64,000 bases of DNA from Chimonanthus salicifolius (GCA_013350335.1 CM023534.1:7593542-7657541), one strand, 5' to 3'; positions 33,708 through 47,165 are shown, counted from the stretch's first letter. The notes: generated from the sequence alone by a model not told the origin. Made by a program: numbers and translations.

Positions 33708-36119
33708 AAGAGAAGAGCTGACCAAAGCCAGTCCAAATTCCCAAGTCCAAACAGTTCAAATCATGGGCCTATCTGTAGACTGGCCATGGCCCATAATTCT
33801 AACGTAGTAAGTCTAAAACTATTAGATTTGTTGTTGTTGAATTTGGACAGTTAAAAGATTTTCTTTCCTCTAGTCCCATCTCCACGCTCTTTTGATACCC
33901 AATGGACCTATTTGATATCTGGGCTGGGCCCCATTTTAGCCTGGATCATCAGAGGATGTGTATATGGTAGGTCCACTGTAATCCAGCACATATATGAAAA
34001 TTCTGGAGAAGAAAGAATAAAAAAGAAAATTCACCCCTTTGACTGAAGAAGCTTCGGATCATGCTGCCCATGTTTGGATGGTTTGGTTTGATTTATTTTT
34101 TTGCCACATGTACCAAGAGATGATAGCATGCAAATGATCCAATCTCAAGGTCTTTTTATTTTTCTTTTTCTGCTAGGAAGACTCAAGTTGTTTGTACCTT
34201 TTTTTTTTTTTAACCATCGATATCTCCATCTTGTATTAGAGATGAGACAAATCTCATGATAATATATAAATCTCTTAATCCACACAATCCTAAATTAATG
34301 AGGAATAACTTCATGAAAAGTGGTATAGAGGGAATTAAATATGAATCGAAATCAAAATGTCCCTTTATAAGGAGAGTTTCTTCGCCGTCGGTCCTCTCTC
34401 GGAATTGAACTCAAGTTGTTTGTACTTTGTAGGAACCCAAGAGAGAATCGAAAACCCAATAGTTTTTCTTTCAAATTTTTTAAGATGGTTTTCTTGTGGA
34501 TCTTAGTGCTTCTTTGACTGAGGAAATATATGGGGAAATGTAGTGGAATCAGAGACGAATTGCTATTGGGCGTTGGCTATTTTACTATTATAATTCAATG
34601 CAATTTTGGAGAGGTCTTGGATTTCATGTGTATAATGTATGGATGCTCAGTAATTTTTTGCATAATGTGCAGGTCAATTAAAATATATTTTACATTTTAT
34701 ATAATTTTTTACAAAAATTCGATTACTTCAATGGACCATTTCTTATAAATTTACCGGGTAGAGAAAGTTGCTCATGTTTCAACATTAGTGGAATATTTTA
34801 ATAGAGATCAACACTTAATCTTATAAATATCTGAATCCAAATCCTAAACCCTAAATGCTTTTACTATTTAGTGCGTTAATGGTGTAATCCATTTAAAACC
34901 ATTAACTACAATCCACAGGCTTTTGAATTATTATTTTTAATATAGTTAATCTTCACTTTATATTAAAAGTAAAATTAATCTTATGAATATATATACAAAT
35001 AAATTAATAAAAAATAACTCAATAAAAAATGCTGTGTGTGTGTTAAATATGGACCTCAGGCTCTTGAATTCTGAATCTGGAACTGGGTATCTCAGTCATC
35101 ATAGCTGCCTTTTCTTGCAGCCTTCTCTCCTCTGTTTTTTTTTTCTGAAAATTTGTACTTGAGCATCATCATTGAACTTTTGTGGGCCCCCCTATAATGA
35201 TTACACTGGTCATTTGGCAGGTGTCACTGGTGAAATATTTTGACATTTAATGTTATGTACTTGACGTGACATGTCTGCGTTTTCACTTTTCAGATTTATA
35301 TCAGATTGGATCAAAAACCGACGATAAAATTTGTAAGTAGATATAAAAATACCGGCAATACGACTTGTTATATTGGAAACTGATAAGCAGTAGTAAAAAT
35401 AAAATAGAAATTTCATTTTATTTTATATTTCTTAATAAATTTTATCTGTAATTGAATGGACATCCTCCAATAAATATAAAGTACTAAGTAAATTTTTTAT
35501 TTAATAAATTAAAAAGTGTATAGATAAAATATGAATATTAGTGACTTATGGTAAAAAAAATGAATGATATAATGGTCTTGGTGCCCGCTAGTAAAAAATA
35601 TTGATGCCCAAATCAGTTTTCAAAATTATTGGTTAAAACTTAAAATTTTGGCTAATATTTTTAATTTTTTTAGAAATAGGAAAAAAAAATTAAGATGGGC
35701 CTTAGCCTGACCCATGTTTTCAAAATTTGTTCTTTAGAATTTTTAAAACATAAAAACAAGCTCAATATTTTAGTTGAAAATTTCAATCTCCCTAAAGACT
35801 GAAATATTATTTGTAGCTGAAAATTTTGACTTAAAAGTTTAACTGAAATTGACACAAATCAGACAATTCAACCATGTAGATGTTGAGGACCACCCATTCT
35901 GCAGCAGCCTTTGTCTAAACTTTAGTAACAATCCATATAATTTTTCTCCTAAATCCTAAAATAAAGTATGAATTATGACAATATTCAGGCTCCCTGATTA
36001 AAGCATCCATGTCTTTGGCTCCTTGGGACCCCTTTCTTTAATCAATCAGATAAGTCTTTTCTAAACAAGTGTTACAAATAATGATGGAGCCCTAATTATG
36101 GGTCTGATCTTATCAACTC
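33708..36119. other. Remorin 3' region and intergenic DNA
   Basis: AT-rich sequence after the remorin stop. No gene, RNA or clear transposon end is recognised. The stretch 35590-35860 is rich in AAAATTTT-like self-complementary blocks. Confidence 0.5.
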
Positions 36120-36740
36120 TGGGTTTTAGTTTTTTTATAAAGTATAAATTTTAGAAAATAGAAAATCAATATGAGAAATAAAATAAAATTTATGTTCTCT
36201 ATTATTCAATATTGACATGTTTCTTCTATTATAATTCATAATTTTTTTATCATAAAATTTAAATTATATGAAAATATTAAAATATTAGAAAAATCATACA
36301 AATACCTTAAATATCAATGAACATTAACGGCTCTTCATTTCATCCCATAAACATTTGTATATCATTCCATTAATTATTTTACAAGAAACTCCAAAATAAA
36401 AATTATCTTAGAAAACTCATATTTGATGAATATTTACAAAAAACATGGAAAATCACACACACCGTGCAAAGGCATCTCATTTTAATTCCATAAACACTCA
36501 ATATTATTTTATTAAAATATTTTTACAAAGATTCTAAATCGAAAATTAACTTAGAGCAATTTTTTTTTAAAAGTGATGAAAATAACTCAAAATTGACAAA
36601 TTTTAAGGGAAAAAAGTTTGGAATTGATAAGTATGTTTCACACTTGAAGAACTTGCTTATGAACCTTCTTAAAACAATACTTTATGCAAGATTAAACTTG
36701 AAAACGATCAAAATAATTTTTTTTTAAATATTAAAAGATA
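36120..36740 (+). repeat. AT-rich dispersed repeat R1, copy 2
   Basis: It aligns along nearly its whole length with 58850-59545. Shared blocks include TTTTTTTATAAAGTATAAA, TTCTATTATAATTCATAATT, AAACTCCAAAATAAAAATTA, TGATGAAAATAACTCAAAAT and CCTTCTTAAAA. No ORF is conserved. The family is not recognised. Confidence 0.72.
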
Positions 36741-38812
36741 AACATATTTGAATTTATATCGTATCCGCCGGGCTGAAATTATAACGGGCCACTTTTTTTT
36801 TCACCCCTGGACGGGACTTGTATGTTCTGAATGTCGGCCTGTGCTTCTTTTATAACCGTTGATTGGAGAATGTTAGATCAAACATCTAGGATTGTGTGAA
36901 GCCCTTTTAGGAATGGCCCACCAGTCCATCAATGGTGTCCTTTCACTCCTGCCTGTGCTGAGTCACTCTGTGCAATACTTGTAGTTATTGGGCCTAAATT
37001 AGTGCTATTTCGTTGAATTGTCAGATGAGCTGAGCCTTTGGAGGTCCAGGGCCTCAAGCACCCTCCTCCAACTAAATTGGATTTAAGGGTGGAATGGGTT
37101 GCAATTGGGCCAAGAAATCCTAAAGTTGGATCCAAGTTTGGCGTGCTTTAGAATTGGTTGACTGTTTAAGCTTGTAGATCAGAGGAACCTTAAAAGAAGC
37201 TTTGGTAGAAAACAAGGGAACCCAATTAAGTTGGTTTGGAGTCATTACTAGAAATAAAAGATTGCTCAAGTATGAAAACTTGAAGATTAAAAATGGAATG
37301 TGAGAAGACAAAAGATAGGAGCCTTTGAAGACTTAAGGAAGTACGTAAGTGATTGGTACTTTTGATTGGATAGAATTAAATTGTATAAGTAAAAAAAATT
37401 GACTCTAAATAGCTGAAATAAGCTATAAATATAATGATGGTTTAAGCATGTGGATTGGGCCCTGAAGTTATATTTTGAGCCAATAGTTAAATGGGCTGGG
37501 CTCGTGCTAGTACTGGGCTTCACAAATTTACTAATGGGCTAGATTCAGATTAAACGTGTAAGCCTGTGTACAGGACAAGCTTTGACTTGGCTCGGCCTAA
37601 TAAGGAATGTGGAGTTGGTCAACCTTTATGTTGGTCTGGCAGGCCTGGCCTAGTTGCAACCCTAGATGTGGGACACAAATCACACAATATCAAGTCTGGT
37701 CCGGCCCACAAACATAAAGGACCCGAACCATATCACTGCAACATCCTGATCCAAACCACCACTCCATAGTCCATACATGGAACTAACCTGTCATTTGATT
37801 ACCATTTGTAAACATATAATCTTCATTAAACAACTAATGAAATCTGATTAATAGTCGTTGCCAAAGTAAATGTGACCAATTGACTCTTGGCTTTTCCGAC
37901 AAAACGAACATCTCAAAGCAATTGTCGTTCTGTCATACCATAATGAAAACACAATTTTTGTTTTTCTTCTAGACGAGTATGATATCAAATTTTTTTCTTA
38001 GAACGTGATTGGTTTCTAGATCATTTTCGGATCTAGGTCTTTTACTAGTTAATTCCAATAAGGCACTTAGGCGGCGCATTTTTTTGAAACTTAGCCTTCA
38101 GTGACAGAAAATAAAAGTCCTTATCGAAATTACATTTTATAGAATAATTTAAATTAAGTCCGTACTAAACGATAAATGAAACTAAATTTACTACGGTACT
38201 ACAAAACAGAGAAGAAAAGATGAATTGTATCAATATCCGAATTATTTTGTCTATATAGGAAGTTAAGGACCCTTTCTTTATTTGATTTGTTTTTTAATGT
38301 AGAGATTTAATCACTCCAATAATACATTTCTGACCTAACTTGGATCCATTTCTAAATGAGGTAGAAAAGTCTCTTTAGTTGCTCTGTTCCATCTCGATAC
38401 AAGAGAGTAAATTCAAAAAGCGGTTGTCTTGGTTTAACAGAGGATGCTCCACAATAGACGGTCACCGGAAGAAAGCTTTTCTTATTTAAAATACTTCAAC
38501 AAATGAGTTCACCCTTCCAAAGAAATTTGTGAAGCACACTGAATTCCCATTAACATTCACCACAGTTCATCAATCCATTCAATTAAACATATAAAATGAT
38601 AGAAGAAATATTATCATCTAGACAGTAACATTATCTTGTAAGCAAGAACAACAACAATATTAATTACAAGGATGAAGAACTAATTATCTTGCACACTTAG
38701 TTTACACACTCAGTAGGGTTACATAATAGACAAGGAAGTAAGAAACACACTTAAATCACCATTTCCTTTCTGCACCAATTTATTCTACATTTGAAGATGC
38801 AAATAAGAATGG
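36741..38812. other. Intergenic, possible hAT remnants
   Basis: No gene is seen. The part 37080-37670 is rich in GGGCTGGGC/GGCCTGGCC motifs and ends GTTGCAACCCTAG, like the end of a hAT element; the other end may be AAGGGTGGAATGGGTTGC near 37085, but no target duplication supports it. The last 100-200 bp are the probable 3' UTR of the minus-strand pectin methylesterase gene. Confidence 0.4.
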
Positions 38813-41778
38813 CTAGAGTCCAGTATCGAAGGGAATGCCAGTGGAGGGCAACCATTGGTTTGCCGAGATGAGTTGGGCGGCGGTGAATTTCGAGGCCTCT
38901 GCGGCGGTGAGCGATGGATGATAACCACCCCAACCGACCCTTCCAGAGGTTGAGGCACCGGGCCCTGTATTCATATATTCTCCATAATAAAGTGTGTTTA
39001 GAGCGAAGCTTCCCTTCCATGGATACCATCCAGCACGATTTATGGTACCATCCAGGTTTGATTGCATGAAGACTGTTCTAGAATATTTTTTCCAGGGTCT
39101 ACCAAGATAAGTCTCTGTGCCAGATGCGGCTGAAACTCTGCAGTTTTGGATTGAAATGCCAGTGTTTTGATTTGGGTCACTTCGGCCTTGAGCAGTGATG
39201 AAGTTTTTCTGATCTGAATTTGGTTTTTTAGCATTTATATTGCAGCTTTGAAAGACAACGGCTGAATTTCCAAAGATGAAATCAACAGTACCCTGGATAT
39301 CAGTCTCTTTGTAGAATTGACGGTTGGATAGTGTGTAGAGTGTGTCTTGGTAGGCATCAAGAGCACAGCGGTAGATGACTGCCTTATCAGAGCTGACTCT
39401 TAAAGCGACTGCCTGTTCCTTGGATGGGCCGGCACTGTTGACGATGGATATGTCACGGGCTATGAATCCGTCTCCACCTACACCTGAAATTAAATGCGTT
39501 TGTATGATTAAGTTGATAAAACCCTTTCACCAATTAAAAATAATAATAATTTAATCGGATTAGAGTGATGGCCATCGTAATCAAAAACTCTTTTAAGAAA
39601 ATGAAAGTTCTGAATTTGATTCTCACTCTACTCAAGAGGGTCACTCTACATAGAGTTACTCAATGGTTATAAGCATGGAGACTTACACATGTCCTAAAGA
39701 CTAAATAGTTTGGACACTTTAACCATTAAAAATAAAAATAAAAAAATAAATATTATAGCCATCTAACACTCATTCTCTCCCTCTCTCAAAGAAAGAGCCC
39801 ACCTAGTGAGGATCGAACTCTTTGTAATGGGACGCATATGTTAAAAATAGTGGATGAACTTTTTATGACTTAATATTTTAGATAGGTCAAAATTTCGGTA
39901 TCAGTCGATATCTCGATAGATAAATTTCTCTCTTCTAATTTTTTTTTTTATAAAAAGCACCAATATCGGCCGATATCGACAATATATATCAAATATCGGC
40001 TGAGATTATTACCCCTAATTTTAGTTATGTTGAGATATTAATTTTTAACACTTGTAGAGAAATAATAGGTTTAAAAATTTAAATTATAATAAAGTTGATG
40101 TATAGAATCTGATTTTATTATGATCAAATTTCTTATAGTTAAAATTTTCTTTAACTTAAAATTTACTTTAATAACATATTTAAATGAACTGAAATTGCAA
40201 TAATTATATGGAGGAGCAATTTTATAAGAGTATGAGAGTAGATATTATCTTAAAAAAGAGACTCTTTTAAAGGAGATTGGATGAGAGTCCATGAGAGTGG
40301 ACGAGATACTTTCATTCAATCTGACGAACAAACATACAGAAGATCCCGACCGTTGATCGTTTCTGCATGGTCCAATGTTGTCTTGATATTCTTGACTTCT
40401 TGTCAGCTACAAATGGGACAAAAAAACTTTGACCCTTCAACTCACATGGTGTTAAGTGTTGACTCTCTTTTATAATATATTAATATCTCAGTCAACAAAT
40501 TGGCTCATATCTAATATGTGTATAATATACGTACTTTATAATATTTTTTTTTGCAAAATATCAACATAAAATATTTACATCTTAACTATGATTAAGCTTT
40601 TCAAATTTTAATTTCTAAATTAAATTATTTTGAACTTTCAATGTATTACATGATGATTAATCGTCTTATCATCCTCGTGAGCACATCAAAATTAAATCAT
40701 ATTTAATTTTTTATTGAAATCACGAGTTAGATATATTTGGTATTTCGGAAAAAAAAGAAGAAGAAATTATTGTCCTTAGTCCTTACCAAGGGTGGCAGAA
40801 TTGAAGGTGGTGTAACCGTCTCTGGCACTTTTATGTCCGGTTATGATCGTTACACCCTTCCCATCTCCGACCAGCATAACGTTCCCCTTGGGAATTTTCA
40901 GACTCTCACTATAGGTACCCGCTTTCACGTGAATTACATTTCTGCCACCGCCCTTAGCAAGGGAAGCTGCCACAAGTGCCTCATTAATGCTCGAATGTGT
41001 GCCCGTCCCGTCCTTCGCCACCACCGCATGCGGCCGGATGTCTCCGATCGAAGCTTCTAGAAGCTTCCGGTCTGCAACCGACACCCACTCTGGAAATCCA
41101 TCGGACAACAATTTCCTCCCCTTGCCTGAATTATCTGTTCCACTTTTCTTCATGGACTTGTACATGGCCAGCGAGTTACTAATGAGTTGACTCAGGTTTC
41201 TTGCTCCCTCCCTCAATTCATTTCCCAAGGGAGACTTCACACTCTCAAGGCTATCAAGACATGTTTCTTGATTGGTAATCGCGGCACTTAACCATGTTTG
41301 GATGTCGTCATGGGTCGATCCTTTTTGCGAGTCGAGAACATCGGATAATTGCACCATGCTATCATCAAATAGCTCGATGCAATCATCGATGCCCGTCGGC
41401 AGAGTGGATTCAACCATTTCATCCAAAAGGCTTAGATTGTATGCATGGGTACGAGCGGAGTGGGCTCGATCCATGGCGTATCGGACTGAGTGGTCGAAGA
41501 GCTCTCTCGGGCTTTTCGATCGAGCACCTCCGACCGAAGCAAGAGATGATACGCATGTGCTGTGATATAGAGTGTTTTTGCATGCTGATACAATGGCTCT
41601 AGAAACAACTTTAGTGGGTGTTGGAGAAGGGAAGGATTCTTCCTTGCCTCCTCCAAGTTTTAACATTAAGCAAGATATTACAACCAGTAGTAGAAAGATT
41701 GAGCATGCCCATAAGATGAGTTTTGTTTTTTTATCACCTTGCTTTGAGCTTAAACGTTGGTATACGTTTGTACTATTG

Positions 41779-41786
<8 letters not shown>
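38813..41786 (-). CDS. Type I pectin methylesterase with PMEI pro-region
   Basis: Removes methyl esters from homogalacturonan in the cell wall. Two exons on the minus strand, 41786-40787 and 39483-38813 (stop TAG), join in frame within a Gly codon and give 556 aa, normal for type I PMEs. Residues about 20-45 form a membrane segment (ILWACSIFLLLVVISCLMLK), an uncleaved signal anchor or signal peptide. The PMEI domain (about 65-215) keeps its paired Cys (SACKNTLYHSTC, GIDDCIELF, NQETCLD). Two basic processing motifs follow (GRKLL, DRKLL). The catalytic domain shows QAVALRV, YQDTLY, DFIFGN (catalytic Asp) and LGRPWKKYSRT. The start is MFLNSTN at 41786, because an upstream in-frame ATG (41885) lies before the TATA box. 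The 1.3-kb intron holds a SINE and an R2 repeat. Confidence 0.95.
39550..39740 (+). mobile_element. SINE family B, copy in PME intron
   Basis: The tail GACTTACACATGTCCTAAAG, then ACTAA and an A-rich end matches copies at 46005-46160 and 48945-49108. Upstream, CTGAATTTGATTCTCACT resembles a weak B box of a tRNA-derived head. Boundaries are approximate. Confidence 0.5.
39885..39995 (-). repeat. R2 repeat (CGGCCGATAT), copy 1
   Basis: On the minus strand the order is ATATCGGCCGATAT, a T-rich then A-rich block, GAGAGAAATTTATC and GATATCGACTGATACC. The same order occurs at 47800-47960 and 52440-52560. The ends are partly complementary, as in a small inverted-repeat element. Confidence 0.6.
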
Positions 41787-41811
<25 letters not shown>

Positions 41812-41864
41812 AGGGGGGGGATCTTTGGTTGGGTTGTGAGGAGAGTGGGCAAAGGCCATAGGAG

Positions 41865-41872
41865 TTTATATA
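41865..41872 (-). promoter_or_regulatory. TATA box of the PME gene
   Basis: TATATAAA on the minus strand lies about 80 nt before the PME start codon at 41786. A leader of roughly 45-50 nt with a (CT)n tract (about 41791-41812) would follow. Confidence 0.65.
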
Positions 41873-41989
41873 GGGAAGTTTGCATGGGGAGATGGATGGT
41901 GGGTCAAATCGTTCTTCCACAAAAAGAAAGCACCACAGTGGGTCCATGAAAAAGACCTCAAAGTTTTCTATTGGGGCTTTAGCAACCAA

Positions 41990-43060
41990 AAGCAAAACAA
42001 AAGAAAATGCTGAAGCTTACAAGACATTGCGTGTCACCATCCATAACTTAGCTGGATTCGTGAGTTTTGTGGTTAGAAAGCCTTAATTACCAAATTACAT
42101 CACTTGTTTTCCAAACATATTTTGACAGACCAGTCATTAAGTTTCTTTCATTTCCATGCTTAGAATACATTTGCTTGAACCGAGTCTTGCGTAACGTATG
42201 CCAGTTGGGTTTCTCTTTTGTTATATATACTCGTATGACCTCCCAATTATGCTTCCACGTAAGGGTGAAATTTGGGCCGAGTTTTAATTCGAAAAATAAA
42301 TAGTGATTTTGGACCCGATGAGTCCCAATTAGTATTAAATAAAAATGAATAATCACCTCATGGAATGCTAAATTGACTTTATTTACATTGCAAAGTATCT
42401 TAATAATTGTGTGTGAAATCATTGATCAAAGAAGGCACTGAGAGTATCTGTAGTGTCATTGGTCATCATTCCTATGGCCTCCTTTCTGTCTTTACATGGA
42501 AGTGGGCTTTCTGCAGATAGATAGATGCATGGAGAAGTATCATATTTATTTGTGGCAAAAGTTCCTTCAATGGAATGCGACATTTCTTTCTTGTTATGCA
42601 AATTGAGATTTTTTATCCCTAAAAAAGTTCATTAACTTTTGAAACTACAGAGAGACCTTTTGTCTTTATATCTATTCTTCGTGAGTAAGAATGTTGGTAA
42701 TTAAAATTTAAAATGATTCAATCTTTTTTATGATGAATATAGAAAATAGTAAAGATAATTAGTGGATAAACTTTAATCGATTGATATAAGCTATCATTTT
42801 TCACTCAATCTCACAAAATTATAATAATTGGATTAAGAAGTTCTCCTTAAATTACATCATTCATGAAAATCCCTGTCCATTTTTTGTGGCATTTTGATTT
42901 TAGACCTTTAAATGTTTATTGTTATGGCTATGTGGAGTCTAGTTCATGACAAATGTATACTATTCTTATTTAAAATCACTATCTTAATATTTTATTGATT
43001 TGTATGTGGTAGTTTGTTTTTTCACTTTACTTTAAAACTATTTAAATGATACAAAGAACC
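41990..43060. other. PME upstream region, no gene seen
   Basis: Intergenic sequence with no coding similarity and no clear repeat ends. Confidence 0.5.
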
Positions 43061-43061
43061 A

Positions 43062-43245
43062 GTCGTACCATTGGTAAAGCCTCAGTTTTGCAATCTAGAG
43101 GTTGTGGGTTCAAATCTCATAAGTGCCAGTTTGACAGTTGACTCTTGATAGCAATTTGTCAATTTCAAATATAAAAGTCAAGTCTAAATTGATGAAATAA
43201 ATAACTTAGATAATTATGATAAATGATTGATAGAAAAATAAATTG
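43062..43245 (+). mobile_element. tRNA-derived SINE family A, copy 1
   Basis: The head ACCATTGGTAAAGCCTCAGT and B-box GGTTGTGGGTTCAAATCTC are tRNA-like. The tail CAAATATAAAAGTCAAGTCT, then AAATTGATGAAATAAATAAC and TTAGATAATTATGA, aligns with copies at 55050-55245 and 62686-62852 (both minus). AAATGAT occurs on both sides and may be the target duplication. Confidence 0.72.
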
Positions 43246-44591
43246 AATAGGAATAAATCATTTTACGATCTATTTTTTTTTTTTATCATCTAAGGCATGC
43301 ACAAAAATCATTAGGTAATCTTAGATTTCAATATATTGATGTGTGACATTTGGGAAGATTCTGCATTTGGAGATTTCGAATAATTAAATAATAAAATTTT
43401 ATTATATGTAGACTCTTTTCTAATTTCTGAACTCAAAATCTTTAGAAGGAGAGTCTAGTAACTGCAAATAACACATCCTTAAAAAAAAAAGAGGGATGCT
43501 GAAAAATTCAGTTTTCAAGACATTATTGTCTTTCACCAGAACACAACTGCTAGAAAACAAAGAAATATTATCATTAGAAAATTAAGTAAAGTTGATTATA
43601 ATTGGGAATGATAAGTCTTAATTAATGACTTTAATGGAGGTTCAAAAGTCTACATCAATAAGGTTCAATCATTTTCAAGCTCAAATATCCCTATTTCATT
43701 TAGAGAGTTCTGTTAATGGGTGGCTTCAATTAGCTCAATTATCACCACCGGAAATCCACTTATTTTCCATGTCAATCACCCTAATCCAACCCTAAATCTT
43801 AATCAAGTTTGAAGGTTATCCATCAATGAAATGTTTGCATTGGTACCATAGCTGAAGTTGCTTTTAATCTCCAATCATATCCATGGATTTACTAATCTTT
43901 TGAAAAGGAAAGGGTTTGCAACCAATTTGATTTAGTGCCCAATTATTACTCATGGAGTGAGATAGAATGACAAAGCATTTTACTTATATTACTTGAGCTT
44001 GACTCAATAAAATCTTAATACCCAAATCATATGTTAATGTTGCCCTCATGTGAATAAGGGTTTAAGTGATTGGGAGAAGGTTTAGTCAGATTAAAATATT
44101 TTTATTCGTTTGTCATTCAATGGTTGAGAGAAAGATCGTTGTTAAAGTGGAAAATGTTAAAAAAAAAAATTAAACCCAGACTTGTAGGCTATCCCCTATG
44201 GTTCAAAATCTACTATGTTTCTATATATTTGCTTCTAATCTACTGTCTATAAGAGGCGTATGGATTGAAATCTCTAATTTTCTTAAAAATTTAATCTATA
44301 AAATTTCAGTGTTACCAAACAAACATTACAATCTTACTGATCAAAGCTTTGATATGGAACAAATCAGTCTTGAGGAGTTCAATTTGACGCTTCATCAACA
44401 TCATTGCATTGTGATCATAATGAAAAGTCTATTTCCAATTGGATCATTTTTTGTAACATTCACTTATTTTTAATTGTACGCCATTGTCATCACTAAAGCT
44501 TTCTTCATTCACCCATACGACTAAATTTTCTACTATGTTTCATTCGAATTCCGTCAAAAGTGATTTTTTCTGAATAAAGTTGACACCTATA
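43246..44591. other. Intergenic, no gene seen
   Basis: AT-rich, with poly(A) tracts near 43482 and 44160. No conserved coding segment or transposon end is recognised. Confidence 0.5.
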
Positions 44592-44735
44592 TGGGTGTAG
44601 CTCAATTGGTTGCCTCCCGCTTGTGGATTCGAGCCCTCATGGCCTAACTTTGGTGTGTCTTAAGGGTAGTGGGCTCATCCATAGGAGTTTTAATAGGACT
44701 GTGTATGAATTTTCCACATGTTAATCTAAAAAAAG
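44592..44735 (+). mobile_element. tRNA-derived SINE (family D)
   Basis: ATGGGTGTAGCTCAATTGG (A box) and GGATTCGAGCCCTC (B box) are tRNA-like. A body with GTCTTAAGGGTAGTGGGCTC follows and ends in AAAAAAAG. The head is not a complete tRNA gene. Flanks AGTTGACAC and AATTGATAC may be a decayed target duplication. Confidence 0.65.
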
Positions 44736-46004
44736 AATTGATACGACTCTTAATCATGCACAAGAAATACACATATCGAGATTAAGGCATTTAATCAGAT
44801 ATGTCCCAAAGGACTAGACGTACTGATCGATTGTCCTTGTGACCGAAAATTGAAAAGTCATAACACAAAGTGGGATATTTCTCTTTAAATGTTTTTGTCA
44901 ATCATCTTCTCCACTTGGCTCTTCTTGTATTGATTGTCATGGCAAGGAGGGTTCTTATCAGTGCCGTGTTTAAAGGAAAGAAACGTGACACAGCGGTGGT
45001 CCTTCACTTGTGAGATTGACTGAGGACGAAAAGTGCTGCTCTACGTACAAGTCTCAGTCTTCCATCAACGACCCTTTCACACTTGATGATTCTCGTGGCA
45101 AACTAGACAGTCATTAGTCTTGCACGAGAGTGAACTTTTTGGGTGACTCATCCACCTTTAGACATGAGATCCACACCGTCCAAATTATGGGCTTTGATTT
45201 GGATAGATACAGTGGGAAAATATTTCTACTTCCATAATGCAAAGTATTTAACTTAATAGAATGTGATATGAATACCGGTGTTTTTTATAATAATAAATTT
45301 TGCACTTTTCTTATAATTATTTAAGTGATAGATTTATATACTATTATTCTTCGGAATAAAAAACACACATGCTTCTATCATTTTCCTCTAATTTTACCTA
45401 TTTAATTTGAACAATTCGGTGATCATCCTATTCTTCCATTTGATGATAAAATTTGAATGGCAGTCAAGGAAGAAATAGACAGCTTTGGTGTAATCCCGAG
45501 GATATGTGTAAGCCTCTTTATTTATGTACACTGAGTAGCACTATGGATAGTGTCCCTTTTGTTTGTGACAGATTCTTGACCGTCAGACCAACTCGATGAG
45601 AAATTATCTTTGCAAACGGGTTCAAAAAAATTAGTGTAAATTTTCAATCACAATCTTTAAATGAACAAAAAAACATCATATTTTATTTTTTTAATTCATA
45701 CAATATTCCAATTTAAGAGTTGCGATTCAAAACTCATAATAATTCATTATAAATCAATTCAAAATGAATAGTTTCACCACAAAGATACAAATTACAACAC
45801 AGTAAAAGGAACTATCTTGTTGCAATCTGGCCATATAAGAAGAAAGAAACTTCAAACCCGCGTGCCCTTGACTATAGACTTAAGTTGTGGTCAAGTCTAA
45901 GTAACCTGAGCTGGCGTTTGTATTCTCTGTAGATGGACTAACTCAGATCCACATATTAAAAACTAAATCCTCTATAATGGAAATTTTGAGGGGTTAATTT
46001 GATG
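44736..46004. other. Intergenic, no gene seen
   Basis: No coding similarity or clear repeat structure. Confidence 0.5.
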
Positions 46005-46160
46005 GTCAAGTTCCATATTTATTTGTGGAAGGTCTTTAGATCAAGTCCTTCTAAACACAAAAGGGAGCATTCCTCTTAATTCTGTATCTGGGATGTGCAG
46101 ATTAGAAGGTTTACAAATGTCCCAAAGATTAGTTAAATGAGACGCTTAGGTATTTGGTTT
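46005..46160 (+). mobile_element. SINE family B, copy 2
   Basis: The tail GGTTTACAAATGTCCCAAAG, then ATTAGTTAAATGAGACGC and TTTTAAAAAAAA aligns with 48945-49108 and 39550-39740. The head has a tRNA-like TGGTCAAG/GATCAAGTCC pattern but is weak. Confidence 0.55.
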
Positions 46161-46932
46161 TAAAAAAAACATGCATAACGGATTTATGAAAACTTATATG
46201 AAAAAGTAAATCTGATTAATGATAGCATTCGGTCTAAGTAACTTAGTATATATCATGGAGGGGTCCACCTGATTAATCGACAGGCTAACCGAATATGTAG
46301 ACCCAAGTGTCTACACTCAAGGTTTAAGAAATACAAAAAACTTCCTTTCAATCATTTCATGTCCCTTTCTCTATAACATCAAAGTTTAAAATCAAGTTTT
46401 TGGATAATTTGGGTTATGGACACTTACGGAGGCAATACATTTTACTTTATCCACACTTTCTATGGATGTGGGCCATGGTAGCAGTGATCCTTACCATTGA
46501 TTAAGAAAAGACCCACTCAGAATATCAAAATTCTAAACTCTTCTCTACTGGAAAAAAGTATATCCTTGTTATTGGTTGTCATGAATTAGATTTCCAAAGG
46601 GATACAAGAATAATCTAAATTATATCTAAAGTACAAAGGTTGCCAATGATCTTTCAAACCTTTGGTCATTAAGACACAAACCTCTACATTATTTGATGCC
46701 AAGGACTCCATTGCATTCAGTGGGTGTCAAGGCAATTTAGGGGAATCTTAGCATTAAGCTCATGGGCATTTACTAAATGCCAAGAGCTTCCTTACATGAT
46801 GCATACAAGATAAGAAAGTGACATGTTTGTATAGAGAAATTCCCAGGAAAACCCGATTTATGGAATAAACATATAAAACCGTATATGAAATGATCATCTG
46901 CAACTGGAATTTGATATAATAGTCGCACACTT

Positions 46933-47165
46933 AGACATCAATGTGGGACTCTCGTTTACACCCCAACAATTCTTCTCAGACATCAATGTGGGACTCTCGT
47001 TTACACCCCAACAATTCTTCTCTTGTACGAGCCTCTCCGGCGGATAAAACTTCATCAACCATAACGTTCAGCTAAAGAATTCCTTGAGTTCACATGCAAT
47101 GTCTTGGAAACAAGACTCTGATACAACTTGATGAGATTGGGTCCAGCCTTTTACATAGGTAAGCC
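46933..47165 (-). mobile_element. TRIM-like element, antisense, partial
   Basis: On the minus strand, a primer-binding-like AGTTGTATCAGAGTC (about 47128-47143) follows a terminal-repeat end ATCTCATCA. At the other end the 3' repeat begins TTGTTGGGGTGTAAACGAGA after a purine-rich GAGAAGAA. The two terminal repeats are incomplete. The start of the 3' repeat is duplicated exactly as a 45-bp tandem (46933-46977 and 46978-47022). Confidence 0.62.

Noticed and set aside
38751..39029. Alternative minus frame over PME exon 2
   Set aside because: It is a shadow of the PME catalytic domain in another frame.
41787..41885. Longer PME start at 41885
   Set aside because: The ATG lies upstream of the TATA box and the (CT)n leader, and the extra residues do not look like a signal anchor; MFLNSTN at 41786 fits the family.
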